32,048 bases of DNA from Sulfurimonas sp. (GCA_030247515.1 JAOTSA010000011.1:1-32048), one strand, 5' to 3'. Counted from the stretch's first letter, positions 1 to 7,449 are shown. Numbers and translations: made by a program. The notes: generated from the sequence alone by a model not told the origin.

Positions 1-154
1 CTAATATATATAGTTCTAATACAGCTTCAAATTCTTTTATATTAGAGGGCTGCTCCCTCTTTAATACTTTGAAAAGCTCTATATATTTATCATATATAAG
101 ATATGCCATAGGATGAAGAGTATGGTAATCTGATAATTTTTCATGAATATTCAT
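1..154 (-). CDS. 5' part of an unidentified gene, cut by the window edge
   Basis: An open frame of 51 codons starts at the ATG at 154-152 and runs off the left edge without a stop. Its ATG overlaps the TGA stop of the upstream integrase gene in an ATGA, which is typical of translational coupling. The visible residues begin MNIHEKLSDYHTLHP and are rich in Leu, Ile, Tyr and Lys, with no motif I recognise. It should be part of the same integrated element as the integrase, perhaps an excisionase or regulator partner, but that is only position-based inference. Most of the gene may lie outside the window. Confidence 0.55.
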   Translation of the reverse strand, partial: MNIHEKLSDYHTLHPMAYLIYDKYIELFKVLKREQPSNIKEFEAVLELYIL

Positions 155-1239
155 CCCAACAACCTTTTACTAGCATCAAGCGTATGCACCGAAGAACTCT
201 CTCGTTGTAGTGACAAGTATTGTTTCACTGTTGCAGTGTCCGTATGCCCTAGCATGGCACTCAAGTGAATAGCTTCAACTCCCATGGATGACAACGCCGA
301 TACAGATAGATTACGCATCCAGTGGAAGTTGTACTCTGGTACCGTCACCGCTCTAATCTTATCTACATGTTCTCGTATCTCTGATATTGGTTTAGACGGG
401 TCTCTGTCACTTGCAAATATGTAGCTACTAAAGTGCTCACATTGTAGTAAAGCTGCTTTTACATCAGGCGGAAGCTTGAAGCTCATGTCAGTATTGATTT
501 TACTATTTGCACCTCTGATGGTATAGCTCTCATTCTTGAAATCAATATCACTCCATTTTAGATGCAGTGTCTCCGTTTTTCGTCTGCCATAAAATCCAAA
601 TAAGAATAACGCTCTGATTTTATGATTATCTGCGAACACATCGTTTATAGCTTTGTAAACTTCTCTATATTTAGTTTCTGCATTGCTAATTACTTTCTTC
701 TCTTCAAGTTGCTTTCTTTTAATCTTGTGGATGTGCTTAACAGGTGTAAATTGTATCAGCTCTTCATCTATTGCCAGTCTAAATATAGGAACTAAAATAG
801 CTGTACTCTTTTGTCTTGTAGAGTTGGCTAGATGTTTTGTGAGGGCTGTAATGGTTGATATATGTATCGGTGTAACACTCGTTATCTTCAGCTTGCCAAT
901 AGTAGGTTTGATGTATCTCTCGTAATGAAGCTTGTAAGCTTTTTGTGTTTCTTCATTCCGCTCTGTCATCAGCTGCAGTCTGTCAAAGTATTCATCGACT
1001 GTGGCTACTAAGTTGGCTCCAGACGATTCTACCCTAACCTTTGCACCTTTGAGTTCTTCTAACTTCATGTATGCTGTTTTTAGTTTATCCGCTTTTGTAT
1101 GTGCAGGGTTAGCATTGAACACTTGCCGTGTAGCCTTGCCGTTTATTCTAAAATTAAACAAAAATTTGCTAGAATCGCTTTTATGAATAAACAAGCCTTT
1201 ATGCTTTGTATCTAAGTAGTCACTGAGTAAAATAGCCAT
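151..1239 (-). CDS. int: Phage/island-type tyrosine recombinase (integrase)
   Basis: This is a site-specific DNA recombinase of 362 residues, the usual size for an integrase with an arm-binding N-terminus, a SAM-like core-binding domain and a C-terminal catalytic domain. The catalytic set is visible: Arg in GRRKTETLHLKW, the HWMRN box (H-x-x-R), the LGHTDT histidine and the nucleophile Tyr in VKQYL. The ATG at 1239 is preceded by an AGAGGTG ribosome site. About 160 bases upstream lies a tRNA 3' fragment (1397-1422), the expected attachment site. The gene reads away from that site into the element, and its stop overlaps the next gene. The catalytic domain looks intact, so the enzyme may still be active. 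Confidence 0.93.
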   Translation of the reverse strand: MAILLSDYLDTKHKGLFIHKSDSSKFLFNFRINGKATRQVFNANPAHTKADKLKTAYMKLEELKGAKVRVESSGANLVATVDEYFDRLQLMTERNEETQKAYKLHYERYIKPTIGKLKITSVTPIHISTITALTKHLANSTRQKSTAILVPIFRLAIDEELIQFTPVKHIHKIKRKQLEEKKVISNAETKYREVYKAINDVFADNHKIRALFLFGFYGRRKTETLHLKWSDIDFKNESYTIRGANSKINTDMSFKLPPDVKAALLQCEHFSSYIFASDRDPSKPISEIREHVDKIRAVTVPEYNFHWMRNLSVSALSSMGVEAIHLSAMLGHTDTATVKQYLSLQRESSSVHTLDASKRLLG

Positions 1240-1292
1240 TGGGTCACACCTCTTGTATTTTTATCTCTACGGGGTCATCGTTTGGGTCACAC
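1239..1292. repeat. Direct repeats upstream of the integrase (possible recombinase or Xis sites)
   Basis: The 11-mer ttgggtcacac occurs at 1239-1249 and again at 1282-1292, 43 bases apart. Between them, 1264-1277 (tctctacggggtca) matches 12 of 14 bases of the tRNA-derived sequence at 1406-1419. Repeated short sites beside an integrase gene are typical of arm-type sites or of accretion of attachment cores. That role is inferred. Confidence 0.4.
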
Positions 1293-1396
1293 TTACAATG
1301 TGATTAGATAACATTCATAGATATTGATAAGTTTTAAAGATTGTAGCTACAGCGTGCTTAGATATAAATAAATTCTTTAAGATATAGAATCAATAC

Positions 1397-1422
1397 GAGT
1401 TCGATTCTCCTCGGGGTCACCA
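1397..1422 (+). other. tRNA 3' end fragment, probable attachment site (attR-like) of the element
   Basis: The sequence holds a T-loop (ttcgatt), a 3' T-stem strand, a seven-base acceptor strand cggggtc and a terminal ACCA ending at 1422. The upstream T-stem half does not pair fully (one c-c mismatch), and no D arm, anticodon arm or 5' acceptor strand is visible in 1293-1396. It is therefore a duplicated tRNA tail, not a tRNA gene. The intact tRNA should begin with a strand complementary to cggggtc and should lie at the other end of the element, left of this window. I cannot name the isoacceptor safely. Confidence 0.7.
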
Positions 1423-1501
1423 ACTTTCACACTCTAATCACACCAACAATCAAACATTCGTTAAATAGCAAAGTCAAATTCGATATCTAATTTGGTAGTT
1501 T

Positions 1502-1527
1502 TTACGCACTTTTTTAAAAGTGCGTAA
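1502..1527 (-). terminator. 12-bp perfect hairpin just downstream of glnS
   Basis: ttacgcactttt (1502-1513) and aaaagtgcgtaa (1516-1527) form a perfect inverted repeat about 11 bases after the glnS stop. No T-tract follows on the glnS strand, where the sequence continues with AAAAC, so it is a weak intrinsic terminator at best. It may instead be a palindromic repeat: its outer bases also occur, inverted, at 3825-3834 on the other side of glnS. Confidence 0.5.
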
Positions 1528-1538
1528 CCCCTGCTCTT

Positions 1539-3800
1539 TTACTTGTTTAGTTTCTGTGTAACAAGTTCATTTACTACACTTGGATTTGCTTTGCCGCCTG
1601 TCATTTTTAGTACTTGACCTACAAAAAAGCCAAGCAGGTTGGTATTTCCTGCTTTAAACTTGGCAACATTATCTTGATTTTTTGCAATTACTTCATCGAT
1701 AATAGGCTCAATTACGCTCGTGTCGCTTATCTGAATAAGTCCTTTAGCTTGAACTATCAGTATAGGGTCTTCTCCGCTTGTAGCCATCTCTTCAAACACT
1801 GACTTGGCGATTTTGTTTGAGATAGTACCATCATCAATCATTTTAACAAGTTCGGCTATCTGGGATGGAGTAAACTTTAGTTCACTGGATTGTTTCTCTT
1901 TGAGTTCTCTTGCTACTTCATTTGCTACGATGTTAGCGATAGTTATAGGGGAGTTGTGAAGCGAGAGAGTATCTTCATAGAAAGATGAGAGTTTTTCATC
2001 TCTGGCTAAAATATCAGCAAGCATACTGTTTAGTCCAAGTTCATTGGTGTATCTGTTAAACAGCGACTGCTCTGTTTCACTCATAGCTTCAGTTTTACCG
2101 TCAATCTGAACTTTTTTATCTTCGACTCTCTCTGTCTTTGCGCTACTTTTTTCTAAGTTGTTTTTTTTGCCCCAAGACTCTTTAAGCCCTACGATTTTGT
2201 TAAAAACTGGTTTTGCATCTGTATAGTCAATGGAATCAGCGTAAAAATATCCATGTCTTTCAAACTGAAATCTAACATCAGGCTTCTCTGTTACAACAGC
2301 AGGTTCAATAAGCGCATTTTTTATGATTTTTAAAGAGTCAGGATTGAGATCTTCTATGTTTTGTGGGTTTTCACAAGCATAGAGCCTCTCATAGAGTCTT
2401 ACCTCTACTTGCTTGGCAGACGCAGCGTCAACCCATTGGATAGCACTTTTGACTTTTATGCCGCTTGTGTCTTGTCCGCTTTTAGAGTTGGGATGGTACT
2501 CTGCTATTATCTCGGTTATATTGCCACTCTCATCTTTTTTAACCTCTTTGCACATGATGATATAGGCATGTTTAAGACGCACAGGCTGCTCGGATGTAAG
2601 ACGGAAGTAGCCTTTTGGAGGGTTTTCATCAAAATCATCACGCTCAATATATATCTCTTTAGAAAAAGGAATCTTTCTTGACCCCTCTTTTGGTATATCA
2701 TCAGGAAAGTATGAGGCGTCAAGCTCTTCACTGCCCTCATAGTTCTCTATAGTTACTTTTAGAGGGTCAAGTACACTCATCACACGAGGTACTTTTGTGT
2801 TGAGATCATCTCTGATACAAAACTCAAGTTGCGAGACATCAACAGTGGAGTTTGCTTTTGCTATGCCGATTTGATCACAAAAGTTTAAAATGGATTCGGG
2901 TGTATAACCTCTTCTTCTAAGCCCCGCAATAGTAGGAAGGCGTGGGTCATCCCATCCGCTTACTCTTTTTTCATTGACCAACTCCAGAAGTTTTCTTTTG
3001 CTCATAACGGTATAGTTGATTCCAAGTCTTGCAAACTCATGTTGGTAAGGGCGGGGCGGTTGGAGTCCAAGCGTCTCTAGTACCCAGTCATAGATATCAC
3101 GGTTATTTTCAAACTCTAACGTACAGATAGAGTGAGTAATACCTTCAATATAATCAGAGAGACAGTGACCAAAGTCATACATAGGATAAATCGCCCACTT
3201 GTCCCCTGCTCTATAGTGATGTGCATGGCGTATGCGGTACAAAAGCGGATCACGCATCTTCATATTTGCAGCGGACATATCTATCTTGGCACGAAGAACA
3301 TGCGCACCGTCTGGAAACTCGCCGTTTTTCATTCTCTCTAAAAGGTCTAGGTTCTCTTCTACGCTGCGATTTGCATATTCACTGCAACGCCCAGCTTCTG
3401 TAACAGTACCACGGTACTCTCTCATCGTCTCTTCATCCAAACTGTCAACATAAGCTTTGCCCATCTTGACAAGCTCTACAGCATACTCGTAAAGTTTGTC
3501 GAAATAATCAGATGTATAGCGCACATCGCCATCCCACTTAAATCCAAGCCACTCAACAGCATCTTTAAGTGCTTCAACATATCTTGTGTCCTCTGTAGTC
3601 GGGTTCGTATCGTCCATCCTAAGGTTACAGTGACCGTTATAATCACGAGCAATACCGAAATTGATAGCGATAGATTTGGCGTGTCCGATGTGAGGAAAGC
3701 CGTTTGGCTCAGGAGGAAATCTTGTGATAATATTTTTGTATTTGCCTGCTTTTAGGTCTTTTTCAACTATTGTGCGTAAAAAATCTTTGTGTTCACTCAT
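1539..3800 (-). CDS. glnS: Glutaminyl-tRNA synthetase fused to a GatB/YqeY tail domain
   Basis: The enzyme charges tRNA-Gln with glutamine in the cytosol. The class I HIGH motif is at residues 37-40 (FPPEPNGFPHIGH), and the KMSKS equivalent is VMSKRK near residue 268. The anticodon-binding beta-barrels run to about residue 555. A charged linker follows, then a tail from about 585 to 753 that matches the GatB C-terminal/YqeY domain (DDGTISNKIAKSVFEEM, GFFVGQVLKMTGGKANP). The total of 753 residues compares with about 550 for ordinary GlnRS. Such fusions are known, for example in Deinococcus, and the tail is thought to help hold tRNA-Gln. Many Campylobacterota lack GlnRS and use GluRS2 plus GatCAB, so this gene was probably acquired. 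The ATG at 3800 has an AAAGG site 12 bases upstream. Confidence 0.95.
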   Translation of the reverse strand: MSEHKDFLRTIVEKDLKAGKYKNIITRFPPEPNGFPHIGHAKSIAINFGIARDYNGHCNLRMDDTNPTTEDTRYVEALKDAVEWLGFKWDGDVRYTSDYFDKLYEYAVELVKMGKAYVDSLDEETMREYRGTVTEAGRCSEYANRSVEENLDLLERMKNGEFPDGAHVLRAKIDMSAANMKMRDPLLYRIRHAHHYRAGDKWAIYPMYDFGHCLSDYIEGITHSICTLEFENNRDIYDWVLETLGLQPPRPYQHEFARLGINYTVMSKRKLLELVNEKRVSGWDDPRLPTIAGLRRRGYTPESILNFCDQIGIAKANSTVDVSQLEFCIRDDLNTKVPRVMSVLDPLKVTIENYEGSEELDASYFPDDIPKEGSRKIPFSKEIYIERDDFDENPPKGYFRLTSEQPVRLKHAYIIMCKEVKKDESGNITEIIAEYHPNSKSGQDTSGIKVKSAIQWVDAASAKQVEVRLYERLYACENPQNIEDLNPDSLKIIKNALIEPAVVTEKPDVRFQFERHGYFYADSIDYTDAKPVFNKIVGLKESWGKKNNLEKSSAKTERVEDKKVQIDGKTEAMSETEQSLFNRYTNELGLNSMLADILARDEKLSSFYEDTLSLHNSPITIANIVANEVARELKEKQSSELKFTPSQIAELVKMIDDGTISNKIAKSVFEEMATSGEDPILIVQAKGLIQISDTSVIEPIIDEVIAKNQDNVAKFKAGNTNLLGFFVGQVLKMTGGKANPSVVNELVTQKLNK

Positions 3801-3830
3801 TGTTTGTCAAACCTTTTTATTGATGTTACG

Positions 3831-3858
3831 CACTAAAACGAACTCGTCCGTTTTAGTG
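3831..3858. repeat. 10-bp inverted repeat in the glnS leader region
   Basis: cactaaaacg (3831-3840) pairs with cgttttagtg (3849-3858) around an 8-base loop. It is one of three hairpins in a row in the space between the two synthetase genes. The sequence has the look of a dispersed palindromic element, though no second copy lies in this window. Confidence 0.6.
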
Positions 3859-3860
3859 GC

Positions 3861-3876
3861 AGGGACTAAAGTCCCT
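3861..3876. repeat. 6-bp hairpin in the glnS leader region
   Basis: agggac and gtccct pair around the loop taaa. It sits 2 bases from the preceding hairpin, so the two together look like a single composite palindromic element. Confidence 0.5.
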
Positions 3877-3893
3877 ACAACCCCCTAAAGCTA

Positions 3894-3911
3894 CGAAAAA
3901 CAAGTTTTTCG
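3894..3911. repeat. 8-bp hairpin in the glnS leader region
   Basis: cgaaaaac (3894-3901) and gtttttcg (3904-3911) form a perfect short stem with a 2-base centre. On the + strand the T-run lies inside the stem, not after it, so it is not a standard terminator. Confidence 0.5.
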
Positions 3912-3946
3912 AGATTTATAGAGTCAGCTTTTTAATTTTAAATAGT

Positions 3947-3986
3947 ATTCTATCAAATCAGAGCTTTAGCTAAAACTTGATAGAAT
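3947..3986. promoter_or_regulatory. Symmetric palindrome carrying back-to-back -10-like boxes
   Basis: attctatcaa (3947-3956) and ttgatagaat (3977-3986) are a perfect 10-bp inverted repeat around a 20-base centre that itself contains agctttagct. Each arm ends in TAGAAT reading outward: the right arm is a -10 candidate for the GluRS2-like gene, giving a start near 3993, and the left arm is one for glnS. A closer glnS alternative is TATAAA on the minus strand at 3920-3915. The arrangement would suit a divergent promoter pair under one symmetric operator. That function is inferred. Confidence 0.4.
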
Positions 3987-4014
3987 CGCGAAATCAGATT
4001 ATACAGGAATAGAA

Positions 4015-5235
4015 ATGCTAAGATTTGCGTTTAGTCCAAATGGCGATATGAGCATTGGCGATTTAAGAGTTGCCCTACTTAATTATATTGTCTCAAAGCA
4101 GAGAAGTGAAGGCTTAATTGTTCGCATAGAAGATTTGGATAAAGAGAGAAGTATAGAGCAAAAAGAGCAAGAGATGCTTGGCATTTTGGGACTTTTTGGC
4201 ATTGAATACTCTCATGTTGTCCATCAAAGCCAAAATTTCCGTTTTCATGCAGCGATGGCACTACAGCTTTTGCTTGAAAAGAGAGCTTTCAACTGTTTTT
4301 GCTCACATGAATGGCTTGAAAAAAAAAGAGAAGAAGCCAAAAGCAACAACGAACTATACAGATATGATGATGCATGTGCTTCCTTGCCTGATGAACTTGT
4401 AATCGACAACGAAAATCCATTTACTGTGAGAATAAAAAAGTCGCAAGAGCCTAATGCAGAGAGTTTTACCATAATGACTGAGGATAAGAGACCAACTTAC
4501 AGCTTTGCCTGCGGGATTGATGATATGCTCGGCGATATATCTTTAGTCATCCGTGATGAAGAGCATATAGACGATGCACCGAAAGAGGATTGGATTCGAA
4601 CATCGCTTGGATATGAAAAGAAAATCGAATATGCCCATCTTCCTGCTATGCAAGATGGTACTTCAAGCGTAAAGTGGCTTCTTGAAGAGGGATTTTTACC
4701 ATCAGCAATTGCAAATTATTTAATATCAACTACCAATAAGCCACCAAAAGAGATATTTACCATGCAAGAAGCCGTAGAGTGGTTTAGCTTGGAAAATATA
4801 TCCAAATCCCCTGCCCGCTTTGATATCGACATACTCAAACATATTAACAGAGAACATCTCATGATGCTTGACGCCAAAGAGCTATCACGCTATGTAGGTT
4901 TTGCAGATGTTGAGATAGGAGAGCTTGCAAAAGTCTATCTTAAAGAGGCGAGTACAACAAAAGAGCTTAGAAGCAAGGTGGGTGCTATTTTTGCACCAAA
5001 AGAGATTCCAGAGGAACTCAAAGAGTCTGCAACGGTGATTGCTTCTATCATCAAAAAAGCACCCTACTTTGATAGATATGAAGAGTTTGAAAATCATATC
5101 ATGCAGGAGTCTGGTATCAAAGGTGAAAATCTTTTAAAATCACTTAGGCTTCTTTTGATGGGCGTGGAAGATGGTTCAGATATCGTTGCTGTTTATAAGT
5201 GCATCAAAAATTATATAGGAGAGATTGTAAAATGA
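4015..5235 (+). CDS. GluRS2-like protein lacking the HIGH and KMSKS motifs
   Basis: The 406 residues align by eye with the Helicobacter/Campylobacter GluRS2 type, which normally attaches Glu to tRNA-Gln. Recognisable segments are MLRFAFSPNGDM, LIVRIEDLDKERS, RPTYSFACGIDD, ISLVIRDEEHIDD and SSVKWLLEEGFLPSAIANYL. Both ATP-binding signatures are gone. The HIGH position reads S13-I-G-D16. The KMSKS loop is deleted: LPAMQDG (209-215) runs straight into TSSVKW (216-221). Glu-pocket elements (RIED, VIR) and the helical anticodon-binding domain remain. The frame is intact, with an AGGA ribosome site and an ATGA-coupled downstream gene, so it is expressed as a protein. It probably does not aminoacylate. 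It may be a decaying relic made redundant by the neighbouring GlnRS, or a re-used tRNA-binding protein. Confidence 0.85.
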   Translation: MLRFAFSPNGDMSIGDLRVALLNYIVSKQRSEGLIVRIEDLDKERSIEQKEQEMLGILGLFGIEYSHVVHQSQNFRFHAAMALQLLLEKRAFNCFCSHEWLEKKREEAKSNNELYRYDDACASLPDELVIDNENPFTVRIKKSQEPNAESFTIMTEDKRPTYSFACGIDDMLGDISLVIRDEEHIDDAPKEDWIRTSLGYEKKIEYAHLPAMQDGTSSVKWLLEEGFLPSAIANYLISTTNKPPKEIFTMQEAVEWFSLENISKSPARFDIDILKHINREHLMMLDAKELSRYVGFADVEIGELAKVYLKEASTTKELRSKVGAIFAPKEIPEELKESATVIASIIKKAPYFDRYEEFENHIMQESGIKGENLLKSLRLLLMGVEDGSDIVAVYKCIKNYIGEIVK

Positions 5236-5519
5236 GCATCTTAGTGGAAATCATACAAGGGCTAGGCTCTATAGTTCTTAGCATTATCAATGTTTATATA
5301 TGGGTGATTATCATAGCGGCACTGCTTAGTTTTGTAAACCCAGACCCGTTCAATCCTATAGTTCAGTTTTTATACAGAATCACAAACCCTGCCTACACGC
5401 TTGTCAGAAGATTTGTGAGAACGAACTTTAATGGTTTGGATTTGGCACCGCTTATCATAGTTGTGGTGCTTCAGGTAGTTGTGGTCGTTTTTGGTGCTTT
5501 TTTGCGTGCTTTAAATTAG
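5232..5519 (+). CDS. YggT family integral membrane protein
   Basis: The protein has 95 residues with the YggT layout: a hydrophobic segment at about 10-32, a PDPFNPIVQFLYRITNP loop, an LVRRFVR basic patch and a second hydrophobic segment near the C-terminus. Members of this family sit in the inner membrane and have been linked to osmotic and potassium homeostasis and, in some lineages, to division or thylakoid biogenesis. I infer nothing more specific here. The ATG at 5232 overlaps the upstream stop in an ATGA and has AGGAG at 5217-5221, so I prefer it to the upstream in-frame start at 5199. It is translationally coupled to the GluRS2-like gene. Confidence 0.85.
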   Translation: MSILVEIIQGLGSIVLSIINVYIWVIIIAALLSFVNPDPFNPIVQFLYRITNPAYTLVRRFVRTNFNGLDLAPLIIVVVLQVVVVVFGAFLRALN

Positions 5520-6007
5520 TCCTCTTTTTTATATCTCAAAGTAGTAGCAGCCGCAGAGTGTTCATCTTTTAAAAAAAGTGTGAGTTTTTCTGTAGGCTCA
5601 AATGTAACAAGATAACAATCACTCCACTCATTTTTTCTCTCAGTAAACTTTGAAAACTGGTTCTCTTTTGGCAATTTTTCTACTTTTATGGGTAGCTTAG
5701 AGTTTAAAGTTAACTGTAAATCGCTTGCTGTTGGATTTTTAGGATTGTAAAGTTCTTTAGCGTCTTTGAGATATAAAAAGATAAGAAAATACTCATCTCC
5801 GCCAAAAGATTGTGGTTCAACTTCATTAAGATATATTGCCGAAAAAAAACCTTTTACATCACTCTCTTTTGAGATGATTTTGCTACTTTGAAGACTTGAT
5901 GCACTTAGTTCTTGTGTTTGCTCCATACCAAACGCAAAAAAGGCATTTTTCTTTGAACATCCAGTAAAAAACAGTAAAAAAATTAAAAATAGTAAGATTT
6001 TTTTCAT
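5516..6007 (-). CDS. Small lipoprotein of unknown function
   Basis: The product has 163 residues, starting with a short lipoprotein signal (MKKILLFLIFLLFFTGC) whose lipidated Cys is residue 17, so the mature protein is a periplasmic lipoprotein. The mature part resembles no family I know. It is mixed alpha/beta in character with one further Cys (DCYLVTF) and no obvious catalytic motif. The ATG has AGAGGAATAAAG in front and a TATAAT box at 6038-6033. The gene is convergent with yggT and the two stop codons interlock in TTAG (5516-5519), leaving no room for a terminator between them. Confidence 0.8.
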   Translation of the reverse strand: MKKILLFLIFLLFFTGCSKKNAFFAFGMEQTQELSASSLQSSKIISKESDVKGFFSAIYLNEVEPQSFGGDEYFLIFLYLKDAKELYNPKNPTASDLQLTLNSKLPIKVEKLPKENQFSKFTERKNEWSDCYLVTFEPTEKLTLFLKDEHSAAATTLRYKKED

Positions 6008-6032
6008 CTTTATTCCTCTAAATAGTCAAAGA

Positions 6033-6038
6033 ATTATA
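6033..6038 (-). promoter_or_regulatory. -10 box for the lipoprotein gene
   Basis: TATAAT reads on the minus strand. Transcription would start about 19 bases before the ATG at 6007, leaving room for the AGAGGA ribosome site. No clear -35 is seen, which is usual for Campylobacterota sigma-70 promoters. Confidence 0.6.
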
Positions 6039-6070
6039 GCTTATTAAACAACCTTTTAACGACTATTTTG

Positions 6071-6076
6071 TATAAT
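6071..6076 (+). promoter_or_regulatory. -10 box for the mobB-fbp-metG block
   Basis: tataat follows ttttg (extended -10) and lies 28 bases upstream of the mobB start codon. It is the only good promoter seen before the six co-directional genes that run to 11727. Confidence 0.6.
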
Positions 6077-6103
6077 CACTCAAATTTTGACAAAGTATAA
6101 CCA

Positions 6104-6607
6104 TTGAAAAAAAGATTAGCAGTTGCATTTACTGGTCCTTCAAATAGCGGTAAAACGACACTTATATTGAAAATCGCCAGAAAACTTATTCATGACTATA
6201 AAAAAGAGGTCGCTATCATAAAGCATGACCCAAAAGATAAGGCTCGTTTTGATGTTGAAGGCAAAGACAGCTACAAACTCTCAGATACAGGTGCAGAGGT
6301 TATAGTAACTTCTCCAAATCGCACAACATACTTTTCTCAGAAACATAAAGATTTGGATGAGATGATAAGACTTTTTGATAAGTTTGATATTTTGCTTGTA
6401 GAGGGTCTCAAAAATCTCCCTCTTCCACGCATTAGCGTCTTTAGAAACTCTTTGGATACTGACTATTTTCCATATATGGACGCCCTTGCAACAGACGGAA
6501 GCATAGATATGAGCAGATATGATTTTCCAAAAGATGTTGCTATTTTGAACCTGAACAATTGTGAAGATGTGATAGAGTGGATATTTAAAAATGCAAAGGA
6601 AGTATAA
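6104..6607 (+). CDS. mobB: MobB-like P-loop GTPase (molybdopterin-guanine dinucleotide synthesis adapter)
   Basis: The protein has 167 residues, with a Walker A loop GPSNSGKTT at 11-19 and the MobB pattern that follows: [20 protein letters not shown], then [13 protein letters not shown] and [15 protein letters not shown]. MobB binds GTP and assists MobA in attaching GMP to the molybdenum cofactor used by nitrate, formate and related reductases. The start is TTG at 6104. No strong ribosome site is visible, but the next ATG is too far downstream to keep the P-loop. fbp begins 2 bases after the stop. No mobA or moa genes are in view. Confidence 0.9.
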   Translation: MKKRLAVAFTGPSNSGKTTLILKIARKLIHDYKKEVAIIKHDPKDKARFDVEGKDSYKLSDTGAEVIVTSPNRTTYFSQKHKDLDEMIRLFDKFDILLVEGLKNLPLPRISVFRNSLDTDYFPYMDALATDGSIDMSRYDFPKDVAILNLNNCEDVIEWIFKNAKEV

Positions 6608-6609
6608 AA

Positions 6610-7449
6610 ATGACTGATATATTTAGTGCGATACAAAGAAGTGCCATACGCATAAAAGATGCGATAGATACGAAAGATATAGGCTATTCACAGCAGGAAA
6701 ACAGCTCTGGCGAGACACAACTTCAGCTTGATATCAAGTGCGATATGATTATCGAGGAGGAGTTTTCAAATGTTGCTTCTATCCATACGATAGCTAGTGA
6801 AGAGAAAGAACATGAGGTGATGTTGCATGAAAATGGCAAATACTTCATCGCTTATGACCCGCTTGACGGCTCATCGCTAATCGATGTAAACCTAAGCGTT
6901 GGTTCTATCTTTGGGATTTATGAGAACGCATTTGGCGCAAAAAATATGGTTGCTTCATGTTATGTGGTTTTTGGTCCTCGTGTCGAGATGGTTTTTGCTC
7001 ACAACAAGGTAAAACTCCATCTGCTTCAAGGCAAAGATTTTGAGTTTGTAAAAGAGATTCGCTTAAATGAAAAAGGCAAACTCAACGCTCCTGGTGGAAC
7101 ACAGCAAAACTGGAAACCTTACCATAAAGAGTTAGTGGATAGCTTCTTTGCGGATGGATATCGCCTAAGATATTCTGGCGGAATGGTTCCAGACTTGCAT
7201 CAGATTCTTCTAAAAGGCGGTGGACTTTTTAGTTACCCTGCTACATCTGACAAGCCAAATGGCAAACTGCGCAAGCTTTTTGAGGTCTTCCCTTTTGCCT
7301 TTATCTTTAAAAAAGCTGGCGGAGAGGCGATTGATGGAGAAAAAGATTTGATGGAGCTCTCACATGCCAACATTCATGACACTTCTGCATGTTTTTTTGG
7401 CTCACACTATGAAGTACAAAGAGTAAAAGAAGTATATGCAAACAACTGA
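6610..7449 (+). CDS. fbp: Class I fructose-1,6-bisphosphatase
   Basis: The enzyme hydrolyses fructose-1,6-bisphosphate to fructose-6-phosphate, the committed step of gluconeogenesis. The metal/substrate motif DPLDGSS is at residues 83-89, after the ASEEKEHE acidic metal site. Later come [13 protein letters not shown] and the sugar-phosphate loop around [23 protein letters not shown]. At 279 residues it is a compact member of the class (E. coli Fbp is about 330). It overlaps the next gene by 14 bases. In an autotroph it would carry carbon fixed by the reductive TCA cycle towards hexoses, an inference from likely lifestyle. Confidence 0.94.
   Translation: MTDIFSAIQRSAIRIKDAIDTKDIGYSQQENSSGETQLQLDIKCDMIIEEEFSNVASIHTIASEEKEHEVMLHENGKYFIAYDPLDGSSLIDVNLSVGSIFGIYENAFGAKNMVASCYVVFGPRVEMVFAHNKVKLHLLQGKDFEFVKEIRLNEKGKLNAPGGTQQNWKPYHKELVDSFFADGYRLRYSGGMVPDLHQILLKGGGLFSYPATSDKPNGKLRKLFEVFPFAFIFKKAGGEAIDGEKDLMELSHANIHDTSACFFGSHYEVQRVKEVYANN

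Noticed and set aside
1330-1422. A complete tRNA gene
   Set aside because: Only the T-loop, one acceptor strand and CCA are present; no D arm, anticodon arm or 5' acceptor partner can be drawn upstream.
3801-3930. A T-box riboswitch in the glnS leader
   Set aside because: No T-box consensus or specifier stem is seen, and T-boxes are not expected in this phylum; the hairpins are short and separate.
5199-5231. An earlier start for yggT adding 11 residues
   Set aside because: It lies inside the GluRS2-like frame without a ribosome site; ATG 5232 has AGGAG and the ATGA overlap.
4015-5235. GluQ-RS (YadB), which modifies tRNA-Asp
   Set aside because: GluQ-RS lacks the anticodon-binding domain and keeps its ATP motifs; this protein has the opposite pattern.
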